Part shown: in pieces, positions 26,713 through 35,198 of the stretch | How positions within the stretch are numbered: position 1 is the first letter of the stretch | Layout: the number at the start of each line of letters is the position of its first letter | NCBI GenBank assembly: GCA_035551995.1 | Contig: DASZME010000025.1 | Coordinates: 190,801 to 254,800, forward strand | Direction of reading: 5' to 3' | DNA from: RYN-428 sp035551995 | GTDB taxonomy: Bacteria > Planctomycetota > Phycisphaerae > Tepidisphaerales > Tepidisphaeraceae | Length of the DNA: 64,000 nt | Translations under genes and position numbers: made by a program | The notes under the pieces: model-generated | Told to the model about the DNA's origin: nothing | The model's input: the letters and a program-made list of their open reading frames with translations, nothing else | Databases searched by the model: none

Positions 26713-28629
26713 GTGAACGAAGCGGAGGCCACCACGAAGACGCCAATAATTCAGAGCCCCGATCGCAAGCACACGGCCGTATTTCAAGGTTTCGCATGGT
26801 CAGCCGGCGGGGCTCTGATGTCGATCGCGGCCGGCGCGCTGCTGTTCGGCTGGCTCTGCCTGCTGAGCGAGAAACAGGGCGCTTTGGCGTCGCCGTTTCG
26901 AATGGCGATCTTCACCCTGCTGATCACCCTCGTTTTCGTCGCGCTGACCTGGTGGAACGCGCGATTTCTGATGCGGCTGGATACCGACCGCCAACGAGCC
27001 GAGCGTGACGCCGTCGAGGAGCATCATCTCTTGCGAACGCTGATCGATAACCTGCCCGACATGGTTTTTGTGAAGGACACCCGGCATCGCTTCCTGCTCA
27101 ATAACGCCGCCCACGCCAGGACGCTGGGCGCCGCGTCGGTGGCCGACATGCTGGGCAAGAGCGACATCGATTATTTCCCGCCCGAGTTGAGCGTGCAGAT
27201 GCGCGCCGAGGAGCGCCAGATCGTGGAAACCGGCACGCCGCTCATCGACAAGGAGCAACATTTAATCAATAAATCCGGTAATCCCTTTGTCGTCACCGTC
27301 GCCAAAGTTCCGTTTCGCGACACGCAGGGAAAGATTATCGGGATCGTCGGGATCGCTCACGACATTACGCGTCGAAAACAGGCGGAAGAGGAGCGCGACC
27401 GCTTCTTCACCCTCTCGGCCGACATGATCTGCATCGCCGGCTTCGACGGGCGTTTTAAGCGCGTGAACCCGGCGTTCGAGAACCTCCTGGGATACACCGC
27501 CGCCGAACTCACGAGCGGACCGTGGATCGAAAGGGTTCATCCCGACGACCGGGCCGCCACCGTCGCCGAGGCCAGCAAGCTGGCTCTCGGCGCGGTTACG
27601 CTGTATTTCGAGAATCGATATCGGTGCAAGGACGGCACCTATCGTTGGCTGTCGTGGACGGCGGTTCCGGTGGTGCGCGAAGGGCGAATATACGCCGTCG
27701 CCCGCGACACCACCGAACGCCGGCGCGTCGAAGAACAATTGCGCGACGCCAATCGACGGCTCGAGCAAGCCGTCGAATCCGAGCGGACGGCGCAGCGGTC
27801 GCTCATCACCGCGCAAAGCGCCATGGTACAAACCGAAAAGCTGGCCGGCCTGGGCCAGATGGTGGCCGGCGTCGCCCATGAGATCAACAACCCGCTGTCG
27901 TTCGTGAGCAACAACGTGGCGGTTCTTCAGCGTGATTTGCGCGGCGTGGTTCTCCTGCTGGCGCTCTACGCGCAAGCCGACGCTTTTCTCGAAGAGAAAA
28001 ATCCGCAACTATTCGCCGAGATCGGCGAAGTGGCCGGCCAGATGGATCTGCCCTATGTGCTGGCGAATCTTCAGGAAATTCTCGCCCGGTCGCGCGAGGG
28101 CCTTAAACGCATTCAGCAGATCGTGAAAGACCTTCGCGATTTCGCCCGCCTTGACGAAAGCGATCTTCAGGAAGCCAACCTCAATGACGGCGTGCAATCC
28201 ACCGTGATCATCGTGAAAGGCCACGCCAAGAAACACGGCATATCTCTCGTCGCCGAGCTGAAAGAATTGCCTCCCGTCACCTGCTACCCGGCGAAAATCA
28301 ATCAGGTCATCATGAACCTGATTTCCAACGCCATCGACGCCAGCGGCCCCGGCGGACAGGTCATCATCCGCTCACGCGCCGTTCCCGACGACGCCGTCCA
28401 AATCGAAGTCTCCGACACCGGCAGCGGCATCGACCCCTCGATCCGCGCGCGGATCTTCGACCCTTTCTTCACCACCAAGCGCCAAGGGGAGGGAACCGGC
28501 CTGGGCCTGAGCATCAGCTACGGCATCATCAAGGACCACGGGGGAACAATCGACGTACAAAGCGAATTGGGAAGAGGATCGAGCTTCACGGTGACGCTGC
28601 CTGTGAAGAGGCGTGCGTCCCCAAGCTGA
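26713..28629 (+). CDS. Membrane-anchored histidine kinase with two PAS domains
   Basis: A 638-residue sensor kinase beginning with GTG. Two transmembrane helices (about 28-51 and 63-82) have almost no periplasmic loop, so sensing is likely cytoplasmic. PAS1 (about 105-225, LPDMVFVKD to GIVGIAHDIT) and PAS2 (about 232-345, SADMICIAGFDGRFKRVNPA) follow, then the phospho-acceptor His 389 in VAGVAHEINNPLSF, an unusual long helical insert, and an ATPase domain (NLISNAIDAS, DTGSGIDP, FDPFFTTKRQ, GEGTGLGLSISYG). PAS1 is much like the PAS of the kinase at 6016-7785. No response regulator gene adjoins it, so it is an orphan. Confidence 0.9.
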   Translation: MNEAEATTKTPIIQSPDRKHTAVFQGFAWSAGGALMSIAAGALLFGWLCLLSEKQGALASPFRMAIFTLLITLVFVALTWWNARFLMRLDTDRQRAERDAVEEHHLLRTLIDNLPDMVFVKDTRHRFLLNNAAHARTLGAASVADMLGKSDIDYFPPELSVQMRAEERQIVETGTPLIDKEQHLINKSGNPFVVTVAKVPFRDTQGKIIGIVGIAHDITRRKQAEEERDRFFTLSADMICIAGFDGRFKRVNPAFENLLGYTAAELTSGPWIERVHPDDRAATVAEASKLALGAVTLYFENRYRCKDGTYRWLSWTAVPVVREGRIYAVARDTTERRRVEEQLRDANRRLEQAVESERTAQRSLITAQSAMVQTEKLAGLGQMVAGVAHEINNPLSFVSNNVAVLQRDLRGVVLLLALYAQADAFLEEKNPQLFAEIGEVAGQMDLPYVLANLQEILARSREGLKRIQQIVKDLRDFARLDESDLQEANLNDGVQSTVIIVKGHAKKHGISLVAELKELPPVTCYPAKINQVIMNLISNAIDASGPGGQVIIRSRAVPDDAVQIEVSDTGSGIDPSIRARIFDPFFTTKRQGEGTGLGLSISYGIIKDHGGTIDVQSELGRGSSFTVTLPVKRRASPS

Positions 28630-28656
28630 CCGCGGCTGTAGCGTGTGTGCGTTTCC

Positions 28657-28868
28657 TAGAGCGTTTTCAGTTTGGTAGCGCGTGCGATGTTACTTTAACG
28701 ATCTCGTGGCTTGAGTGTTTGCTCATGACGCCGGTTCTGAGGTACTCCGAAGAGCCGGATTCTTCGACGCTCGATCCGGCTCTTCGGATTACCTCAGAAC
28801 CGGCGTCGGGTGATGAAACTGCCTTGCCACGCAGATTCCACGCGCCAGCAAACTGAAAAACGCTCTAA
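28657..28868. repeat. 212-bp nested palindromic element E (MITE-like)
   Basis: The outer ends TAGAGCGTTTTCAGTTTG and the complementary form CAAACTGAAAAACGCTCTA frame the element. In the centre two 34-base arms (28727-28760 and 28774-28807) pair with a single mismatch around a 13-base loop; the left arm begins GACGCCGGTTCTGAGGTA. The outer ends match the terminal repeats of copies A-D, but the core differs. The 28630-29114 gap holds this element and copy C and no gene. Confidence 0.75.
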
Positions 28869-28890
28869 TAACGGCAATACAGTTCACTTA

Positions 28891-28992
28891 GAACAGTCGT
28901 CAGGTTGCTCGCGCGTTTCTGCGTTTAGCGGCCCCGCTTGCGGGGCGTTTGTCGCGGACAAAGGTCGATTCACCACCAACAGAAATGCTCTA
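28891..28992 (+). repeat. Palindromic intergenic repeat, copy C
   Basis: Left end CAGGTTGCTCGCGCG, core GCGGCCCCGCTTGCGGGGCG around 28929-28948, right end CACCACCAACAGAAATGCTC. It lies 22 bp from element E, and both are inserted between the histidine kinase and the ammonium transporter genes. Confidence 0.75.
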
Positions 28993-29114
28993 AAACCAAT
29001 CGGGGCGATCGCCGTATGAAAAAACATCGAAACAAAACGCCAGGGAATTTGTCGGCTCGCCGCGAGCCCTGCACGAATCGCGCACGGCCCCGTCGCGCCC
29101 AGGCGGATTTTCTT

Positions 29115-30545
29115 TTACGATGAATGAGCGAAAACCGGACCCGAGTCTTCGATCATCGTGGCCGGGAAGGCTTCCTCGAAATTGTACCCGCTTTCACCGT
29201 GCTGGGTGAGGTCTAGGCCGTCGTATTCGTCGGCTTCGGAAAGGCGCAGTCCGCGCGTGAGAACGCGGACCATTTGCAGTAGAACGTACGATCCGACGGC
29301 GGCCATGCCGTAGGTGAGCAGGGTGGCGAGAAATTGGCTCAGGACGTGATGTCCGATCCCGGCGTCGCCGACGACGGGGTTGACCGCTTTGACGGCAAAG
29401 ACGCCCGTGAGAATCGCGCCGAGCGTTCCGCCGACGCCATGAACGCCGAAGGCGTCGAGCGAATCGTCATAGCCGAACAGGTGCTTCAGAAACGTGGCGC
29501 TGAAGAAGCAACCGGCGCCGCCGATGAAGCCCATGATAATCGCGTACATCGGCGTGGTGAAACCGCTGGCGGGGGTGATGACGACCAGGCCCGCGACGGC
29601 GCCGGAGATGGCGCCGAGCACGGTCGGCTTACCGGATTTCATCCATTCGACGAACATCCAACCGAGCGTGGCGGCGGCGGCCGCGAAATGGGTGGCGATG
29701 AAAGCGCCGCTGGCCAGCCCATCGGCTTGCAGAGCGCTGCCGCCGTTGAATCCGAACCATCCGACCCACAGCAACGCCGCGCCGATCACCGAAAGCACCA
29801 CGCTGTGCGGCGGCATGGGCACATGGCCATAGCCGCGCCGTTTGCCCAGCACCAGCGCGCAGACCAGCGCCGACACGCCGGAGCTGACGTGAACGACCGT
29901 ACCGCCGGCGAAGTCGAGCGCCGCGAAACGGCCGGCCGTGGAATCGCCGACGCCCACGTTAAACAGGCCTCCCTTGCCCCAGACCATGTGCGCCATCGGG
30001 CAGTAAACCACGAGCAGCCAGAGGCTGGAGAAGATGAGCATCGAACTGAATTTCATTCGCTCGGCATAGGCGCCGCAGATGAGCGCGGGGGTGATGATGG
30101 CGAACATCATCTGATACGCCATCCACGTGGTGTGGGGGATGGTGGCCGCGTATTCGCATGGGGTCGCTCCGACTTCTCGAAGAAAGGCGAAGCGGAATCC
30201 GCCGACGAATGGATTGCCGACGTCGAAGGCGAGGCTGTAGCCGAGGACGGCCCACAGAATGCTGACGACCGCCATGAGGATAAAGCTCTGCATCATGGTG
30301 CCGAGCACATTCTTACGTCGGACGAGCCCCGAGTAAAAAAGCGCCAGGCCGGGCCCGGTCATCATCAACACAAGTCCGGCGCTGGTGAGCATCCAGGCGG
30401 TGTCGCCGGAATCAATCTTCCAATGCGGGTCGATCCTGATGGTTTGGGCCGCGTGAACCGGCGCCGGCGCCAGAGCAAGCGCAAGAAAACCCAAACAGAA
30501 AAAGACCGGCGTTTTAATAAACGCGGCGGGGGCGCGGACCATCAT
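29115..30545 (-). CDS. amt: Ammonium transporter (Amt family)
   Basis: A 476-residue Amt/MEP/Rh-family protein with a signal peptide (FFCLGFLALALAPAPVHA) and eleven helices. Family signatures: DTAWMLTSAGLVLMMTGPGL, ALFYSGLVRRKNVLGTMMQS, GGTVVHVSSGVSALV, GWFGFNGGSAL and DSLDAFGVHGVGG, including the two pore histidines. The Shine-Dalgarno GGAGGAAC and paired ATGs fix the start; reading from 30641 adds 32 unrelated residues. It imports ammonium or ammonia for assimilation, here presumably by the gltBD glutamate synthase at 55.8-62.6 kb. No glnK gene adjoins it, which is unusual for Amt. Confidence 0.94.
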   Translation of the reverse strand: MMVRAPAAFIKTPVFFCLGFLALALAPAPVHAAQTIRIDPHWKIDSGDTAWMLTSAGLVLMMTGPGLALFYSGLVRRKNVLGTMMQSFILMAVVSILWAVLGYSLAFDVGNPFVGGFRFAFLREVGATPCEYAATIPHTTWMAYQMMFAIITPALICGAYAERMKFSSMLIFSSLWLLVVYCPMAHMVWGKGGLFNVGVGDSTAGRFAALDFAGGTVVHVSSGVSALVCALVLGKRRGYGHVPMPPHSVVLSVIGAALLWVGWFGFNGGSALQADGLASGAFIATHFAAAAATLGWMFVEWMKSGKPTVLGAISGAVAGLVVITPASGFTTPMYAIIMGFIGGAGCFFSATFLKHLFGYDDSLDAFGVHGVGGTLGAILTGVFAVKAVNPVVGDAGIGHHVLSQFLATLLTYGMAAVGSYVLLQMVRVLTRGLRLSEADEYDGLDLTQHGESGYNFEEAFPATMIEDSGPVFAHSS

Positions 30546-30798
30546 TGTTCCTCCACACCGGCGCCGTCGCGCCAAGTGACTCAAAACAAAAAAAGGCCCG
30601 TATCTGAAACCGACGCTGCGCGCGCTTCCTACCTCTGCCAAAAGTCGTCGCGCGCCGCTGTCAAGGTCGGTCCAGGACCGGGCGAGGGGGAAAGTATACC
30701 GATCACGGGATTAGTGGAAAGGGCGGGGAGCCCAAGTCAAATGGCCGCGGAGCGTTCCTTATCTCTTTTGAGGCCCTGCGTGCCGAAAGAGTTTCGGA

Positions 30799-30872
30799 CA
30801 TGGATGGGCAGGATAGACAGGATGAAGAAATGTCGGCTTTCCGCTGTTGTCCTGTACATCCTTTACATCGAT
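30799..30872. repeat. Imperfect inverted repeat rich in AGGAT motifs
   Basis: GGATGGGCAGGATAGACAGG on one side and TTGTCCTGTACATCCTTTAC on the other pair imperfectly across about 25 bases. It resembles a fossil insertion or intergenic repeat. Confidence 0.45.
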
Positions 30873-31034
30873 ATTTGAATTTCTCGTTCGATCGATTCGA
30901 TTGATGACGCGTTCACCCCGCAAAATGTCCCGGGAGGTCCAGGCGAATCCGGCGTTTACCATATGGAGAAATAGATATAGCACCGCTGGGAACGCGTGTT
31001 ACAAAATTCGCGATTGGGACATCCCTCAAGTCGC

Positions 31035-31074
31035 TGCAGCGTCTCCCCGCTAAAACGGGGAGACGCTGCAGCAA
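31035..31074 (-). terminator. Perfect 17-bp hairpin after the RNase E/G gene
   Basis: GCTGCAGCGTCTCCCCG, a six-base loop and its exact complement. It lies 34 bases past the stop of the RNase gene and likely terminates the hpf-pts-RNase transcript; no T tract follows on the minus strand. Confidence 0.6.
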
Positions 31075-31107
31075 ACCGACAAATGCTTTAGCTCAACGAA
31101 ATGACGA

Positions 31108-34100
31108 TCAATCGTAGTCGTCCGGAATATGATCCAAATCGCGCACGCTTCGCGGCCGGCGAACCGGTTCGTGAAGGACCGGCTCATCGTCGGCCAGATG
31201 ACGGTCGGCCGACCCGGTGCGAACGATCGGCGGCTCGGAAACCACCGGCGGCTTACGCGACGACGAGGCGTCGGAACGTGCGGACGCCGCGGGCTTGGCC
31301 GGCGATGACGCATCGGAATGTTCCGCGCCGGCGGCGGACTTGCCGCGGCCTCGGCCGCCGCGCTTCCCGCGCGATCGTTTGGGCTTGGCTTCTTCGTCGC
31401 CTTCGGTTGTTGGCTCGGCGACGGGAGCCGCGACAGTCGCTTTGGCCGCCGGCGTTTTTGAAGCCCGCCGCGATGATCCGGCGCCGGCGGACGCCGGTTT
31501 CTTCTTGCTTTTGGCCACGCCGCCACGGCCGCGCTTGGCCGGCTTCTTCGGCTCGGCCGGCGCTTTGCCCGGCTCGGCCTCCATGTCGCGGATTTCCTCG
31601 AGTGCGGGGGACGTTTCCCGCGCGGGCTCGCGGTAAGCATCGGCGTCGGCGCCTTGCGTTCGCACGCGATTTTCTTCGAGTTCGCTCGCGTTGCGCTCGA
31701 CGACGGATTCTCCCTTTTCGTCGGCGCGGGATTGGATGCCGCGCAATTCACGGTCGAATTCCTGGTCCTCGCGATCCTCGCGCATCTCGGTTTCACGATC
31801 GGCCTGGGTTCGCTCACCCTGCCCGGGCGAAGCGAAATCTTCGCGATCGGCGACCGGCGCGTCTTCTTGATGTCCGATCGGAATCAGGTAGTCGCCGGGC
31901 CCGGCTGCCGGGCGGTTTTCATTGGCGGCCAAATCGAGATCTTCGCGGTCTTGGTCTCGATCATTTGTCTGATCGCGGTCGCGGTCAGGGCGCTCGTAAC
32001 GATCGATGTGGTGAGGCCGGGCGCCGGCGTCGCGGCCGCCGCGCTCCGGACGATCACTGCGATTGCCGGCGTTGTTTCGGCTCGTTGGCTCCTGATGAAC
32101 CTCGCCGCGATCGTCGCGATTCATGGCGTCGTTGCGACCGCCGCGGTTATCGCGATTCTGAGCCTCGTCACGGCCGCCGCGATTATCACGGTTCACGGCG
32201 TCGTTACGTCCGCCCCGATTGTCGCGATTCGGAATTTCATTGCGGCCACCGCGATTGTCCCGATTGATGGCGTCGTTACGCCCGCCGCGATTGTCACGGT
32301 TTTGCGCGTCATTACGGGCGCCACGGTTGTCGCGGCTCTGCGCGTCGTTGCGACCGCCGCGATTATCACGGTTTTGCGCATCATTACGCCCGCCGCGATT
32401 ATCGCGATTGGGCGCCTCGTTACGGCCGCCGCGATTGTCGCGGTTTTGCGCGTCATTGCGTCCACCGCGATTGTCACGATTGGGCGCTTCATTTCGCCCT
32501 CCGCGACTGCCACGGTTGACGGCATCATTTCGGCCGCCACGGTTGTCACGGTTCATGGGATCATTTCGCCCGCCGCGGTTGTCGCGGTTTATGGCATCGC
32601 CGCGATCGTCGCCGACGGGAATTTCGTCGGCGCCGTCTCGCTCGTCGATATCATCGCGCGCGGCGACATCGGCGATTTCATCCTGGTCGCGTTCGTCGCG
32701 GAACTCGCCGATTTCCCGCTCGTCGCCGTATTCATCGTGCGGTTCGCCGGTCTCGTCAGAAGAGACAGGCGCCCGCGCGACGCCCGCTTCGTCGCCATCG
32801 ATCGGCAAAGGACCGGCGGCGGGTTGCGGCAGGGGCTGGCCATTGGCGCCGGCCTGCTGCGCGCCGCGACCGCGGCCGCGACGGCGCCGACGACGGCGGC
32901 GCGGACGCTCACCCTCGCCGTTCTGTTGCGGCTCGACGCCGGCCTGGTCGTCGTGCGGAGCGCCATGGCGCTCGGCGGGAACGCCAGAGGATTGCCCGGC
33001 TTCGTCGGCGACTTCTTCGCCCGCGTCGTCGGCCATTTCTTCGCGTGTTTCGTCGACGACGTCGTCGTGCGATTCTTCGCCATGATCGGGGCGAAATTCA
33101 TCGCCGACTTCCGGGTCGTCGATATCGTCGTCGAACCGCGGGTCCGGACGCCGCGCCGCGGCGGGGGAGGCGCCGGCGGATTGCATAAAGCCTTCTTCGC
33201 CGTCGCGATCGACTTCTTCGGTTCGGTCTTCCAGTTCCTCGACATCGCGGTCGAAGTCTTCGCGCTCCTGTTCACGTTCGCCGTGGCGACTTTGGACCGG
33301 CGCCGGTCGCCCGCCGGGCGCGCCGGGACGTCGATCGCCGGGCCGCGCGCCTTGGCCGGGGCGGCCATCGCGCTTGGGCGTTTCCTGCGGACGCGTGTTG
33401 AGCTGTGTTTTATGAGGCACGTTGACGACCGCGCCCGCCAGCTCGCTCAGGATGACCACGCCATCCCGGCTGTCGAACAACTCAAGCCGCATTTCGTCCA
33501 GGCCGAGGGTCGCATCGCTGCGGATCAGGATGCGCTTGCGCGTGTCCCACTCGAGATTCGCCAGCGATTGCCGTTTCTTGTTTTGCAGGTAGAAGGCGAC
33601 GTCTGGATTTACCGCGAGTTCGACGCGGGCTACTTTGATGTCGTGGATGGCGATCGCCAGGCGCCGCATGACGTCCAGGCTCATGCTTTCGGGCGTCTTG
33701 ACCAGCCCGGCGCCCTTGCAGTGGGGGCAATCGAAATAGACGCTGCGCTTGAGGGACGGGCGCATGCGCTGGCGGGTCATCTCGATGATGCCGAACTGGC
33801 TCATCGGAAGGACTTTGGTCTTTGCCCGGTCGTTGCGAAGATTGTGATCGAGCCGTTCCTGCAACTCCCGGCGATGGCGCTCGTGGCGCAGATCGATGAA
33901 GTCAACGATGATCACGCCGCCCAGGTCGCGCAGCTTCAGCTGCCGGCAGATTTCGTCGGCGGCCTCCATGTCGGTGCGGAAGGCGGTCATCTCGGCGTCG
34001 CTGTTTTCGCGGTTTTTGCCGCTGTTGACGTCGATGGCCACGATCGCTTCGGTCGAATCGATCACCAGCGATCCGCCGTTGCGCAGCGGCACATGCCGAC

Positions 34101-34971
34101 TGTACATCCGCTCGATTTCTGCTTCGATGCCGTATTTGTGGAAGAGGGGGATCGGCTCGTCGTACAGATCGACCTTGTTCTTGGCGCGGGGATTGGAAAG
34201 TTTGATCACGTCGGAAACGCGATGGGCGACTTCGTCGTTATCGATGATGATGCGATCGACGTCGCCGGAGAAAACGTCGCGAACGGTTCGGGTGACCAAG
34301 TCTCCTTCGGTGTAGAGTTCGACGGGGGCGGCGACGTTGTCGCGTTTTTTCTTGATCTGTTCCCACAGGCGGGCCAGGTATCGCAGATCGCGTTCGATCT
34401 CGGCCTTGGATTTTCCCACGCTTTCGGTGCGGATGATGAACCCGCAATCTTCCGGCGGATCGAGCGAAACGAGAATATGTTTCAATCGGCGGCGTTCTTC
34501 TTCGTCTTCGATCTTTCGGCTGACGCCGCGACCGTTGACGCCGGGCATCATCACCAGCATTTTGCCGGAGATGGAGAGGTAGGCGCTGAGGGTCGGGCCC
34601 TTGGTGCCGATGCCTTCCTTGATGACCTGAACGATGATTTCGTCGCCGCGGCGCAGACAGCGCTGGATCGGCGGGCGGTCGCGCCGCGCCATTTTTTTGC
34701 CGACGAACTCCTGCACGTCGTCGCCCTTGTGGCCGAAGTAGGAGGGAAGCAGGTCGGAGATGTGCAAGAAGCCGTTGCGGCCGAGCCCGAAATCGACGAA
34801 GGCCGCCTGAATGGACGGCTCGACGTTCATCACCCGGCCCTTGTACACGTTTCCGACGTGGGAGGTGGAGCTGGTTCGCTCCATGTACAGTTCTTCGAGG
34901 ACCCCGTCTTCCACAAGAGCGATTCGGCATTCTTCGCCCTCGGAGACGTTAATCAGCATTTCCTTTGGCAT
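31108..34971 (-). CDS. rng: Ribonuclease E/G with long repetitive RGG-type tail
   Basis: A 1287-residue protein. The catalytic half (about 1-500) is RNase E/G: an S1 domain (VGNVYKGRVMNVEPSIQAAF), the metal-binding Asp residues in AIVAIDVNSG and IIVDFIDLRHE, and the zinc-link DCPHCKGAG. It should cleave single-stranded RNA in mRNA decay and rRNA or tRNA processing. The C-terminal 780 residues are disordered and highly charged, with RRRRRRRGRGRG (about 730), thirteen copies of a 12-residue NRDNRGGRNDA-like unit (about 793-950), and Lys/Ala-rich segments. Such a tail may bind RNA or recruit degradosome partners. Start ATG at 34971; reading from 35142 adds 57 unrelated residues. A 4th-residue-later ATG at 34959 has AAAGGAA. 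Confidence 0.92.
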   Translation of the reverse strand: MPKEMLINVSEGEECRIALVEDGVLEELYMERTSSTSHVGNVYKGRVMNVEPSIQAAFVDFGLGRNGFLHISDLLPSYFGHKGDDVQEFVGKKMARRDRPPIQRCLRRGDEIIVQVIKEGIGTKGPTLSAYLSISGKMLVMMPGVNGRGVSRKIEDEEERRRLKHILVSLDPPEDCGFIIRTESVGKSKAEIERDLRYLARLWEQIKKKRDNVAAPVELYTEGDLVTRTVRDVFSGDVDRIIIDNDEVAHRVSDVIKLSNPRAKNKVDLYDEPIPLFHKYGIEAEIERMYSRHVPLRNGGSLVIDSTEAIVAIDVNSGKNRENSDAEMTAFRTDMEAADEICRQLKLRDLGGVIIVDFIDLRHERHRRELQERLDHNLRNDRAKTKVLPMSQFGIIEMTRQRMRPSLKRSVYFDCPHCKGAGLVKTPESMSLDVMRRLAIAIHDIKVARVELAVNPDVAFYLQNKKRQSLANLEWDTRKRILIRSDATLGLDEMRLELFDSRDGVVILSELAGAVVNVPHKTQLNTRPQETPKRDGRPGQGARPGDRRPGAPGGRPAPVQSRHGEREQEREDFDRDVEELEDRTEEVDRDGEEGFMQSAGASPAAARRPDPRFDDDIDDPEVGDEFRPDHGEESHDDVVDETREEMADDAGEEVADEAGQSSGVPAERHGAPHDDQAGVEPQQNGEGERPRRRRRRRRGRGRGAQQAGANGQPLPQPAAGPLPIDGDEAGVARAPVSSDETGEPHDEYGDEREIGEFRDERDQDEIADVAARDDIDERDGADEIPVGDDRGDAINRDNRGGRNDPMNRDNRGGRNDAVNRGSRGGRNEAPNRDNRGGRNDAQNRDNRGGRNEAPNRDNRGGRNDAQNRDNRGGRNDAQSRDNRGARNDAQNRDNRGGRNDAINRDNRGGRNEIPNRDNRGGRNDAVNRDNRGGRDEAQNRDNRGGRNDAMNRDDRGEVHQEPTSRNNAGNRSDRPERGGRDAGARPHHIDRYERPDRDRDQTNDRDQDREDLDLAANENRPAAGPGDYLIPIGHQEDAPVADREDFASPGQGERTQADRETEMREDREDQEFDRELRGIQSRADEKGESVVERNASELEENRVRTQGADADAYREPARETSPALEEIRDMEAEPGKAPAEPKKPAKRGRGGVAKSKKKPASAGAGSSRRASKTPAAKATVAAPVAEPTTEGDEEAKPKRSRGKRGGRGRGKSAAGAEHSDASSPAKPAASARSDASSSRKPPVVSEPPIVRTGSADRHLADDEPVLHEPVRRPRSVRDLDHIPDDYD
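32089..32592 (-). repeat. 36-bp coding minisatellite, 13 full copies plus a degenerate one
   Basis: Within the RNase E/G gene the 36-base unit encoding xNRDNRGGRNDA runs in frame thirteen times (32125-32592), then a worn copy (MNRDDRGEVHQE) follows. Units vary mainly at the first residue (I, M, V, P, Q) and at the DA/EA pair. Being a multiple of three, copy-number change would not shift the frame. Confidence 0.9.
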
Positions 34972-35198
34972 TCGTTGTATTAGTAGGCGGCGGCAGTTGG
35001 CAGAAGGCAGAAGGAAAGAAGCGATGGGATTCGCCCAGTTCCGCCTGCGAAAACTACCGGTGTACCGACCGGCTACCCTCTCAATTTGGTTGGCGAGCCC
35101 GCATTGGCGCCAGGGATGAGGCAGGGAGCGAAAACCGCTCAACGTCCGCTTTCAATCTGCCTGTCGCCGTAAAGACGCGATGCCCGCCGGCAATTTCC

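Larger units (their letters stand above)
30546..31107. other. Intergenic region between amt and the RNase gene
   Basis: 562 bases without a supported gene. It must hold the amt promoter; I find no clear sigma-54 site (GG-N10-GC). Two structures stand out and are listed separately: an imperfect inverted repeat at 30799-30872 and a perfect hairpin at 31035-31074. Confidence 0.4.

Noticed and set aside
29334..30878. A 514-codon plus-strand frame opposite amt.
   Set aside because: Shadow of the ammonium transporter; product is low-complexity His/Asp/Gly-rich with no family resemblance.
31654..34983. A 1109-codon open frame antisense to the RNase E/G gene, with a hydrophobic repeated product.
   Set aside because: It is the exact opposite strand of a gene with clear RNase E/G motifs; the repeats are the complement of the RGG-coding minisatellite and the lack of stops follows from its composition.
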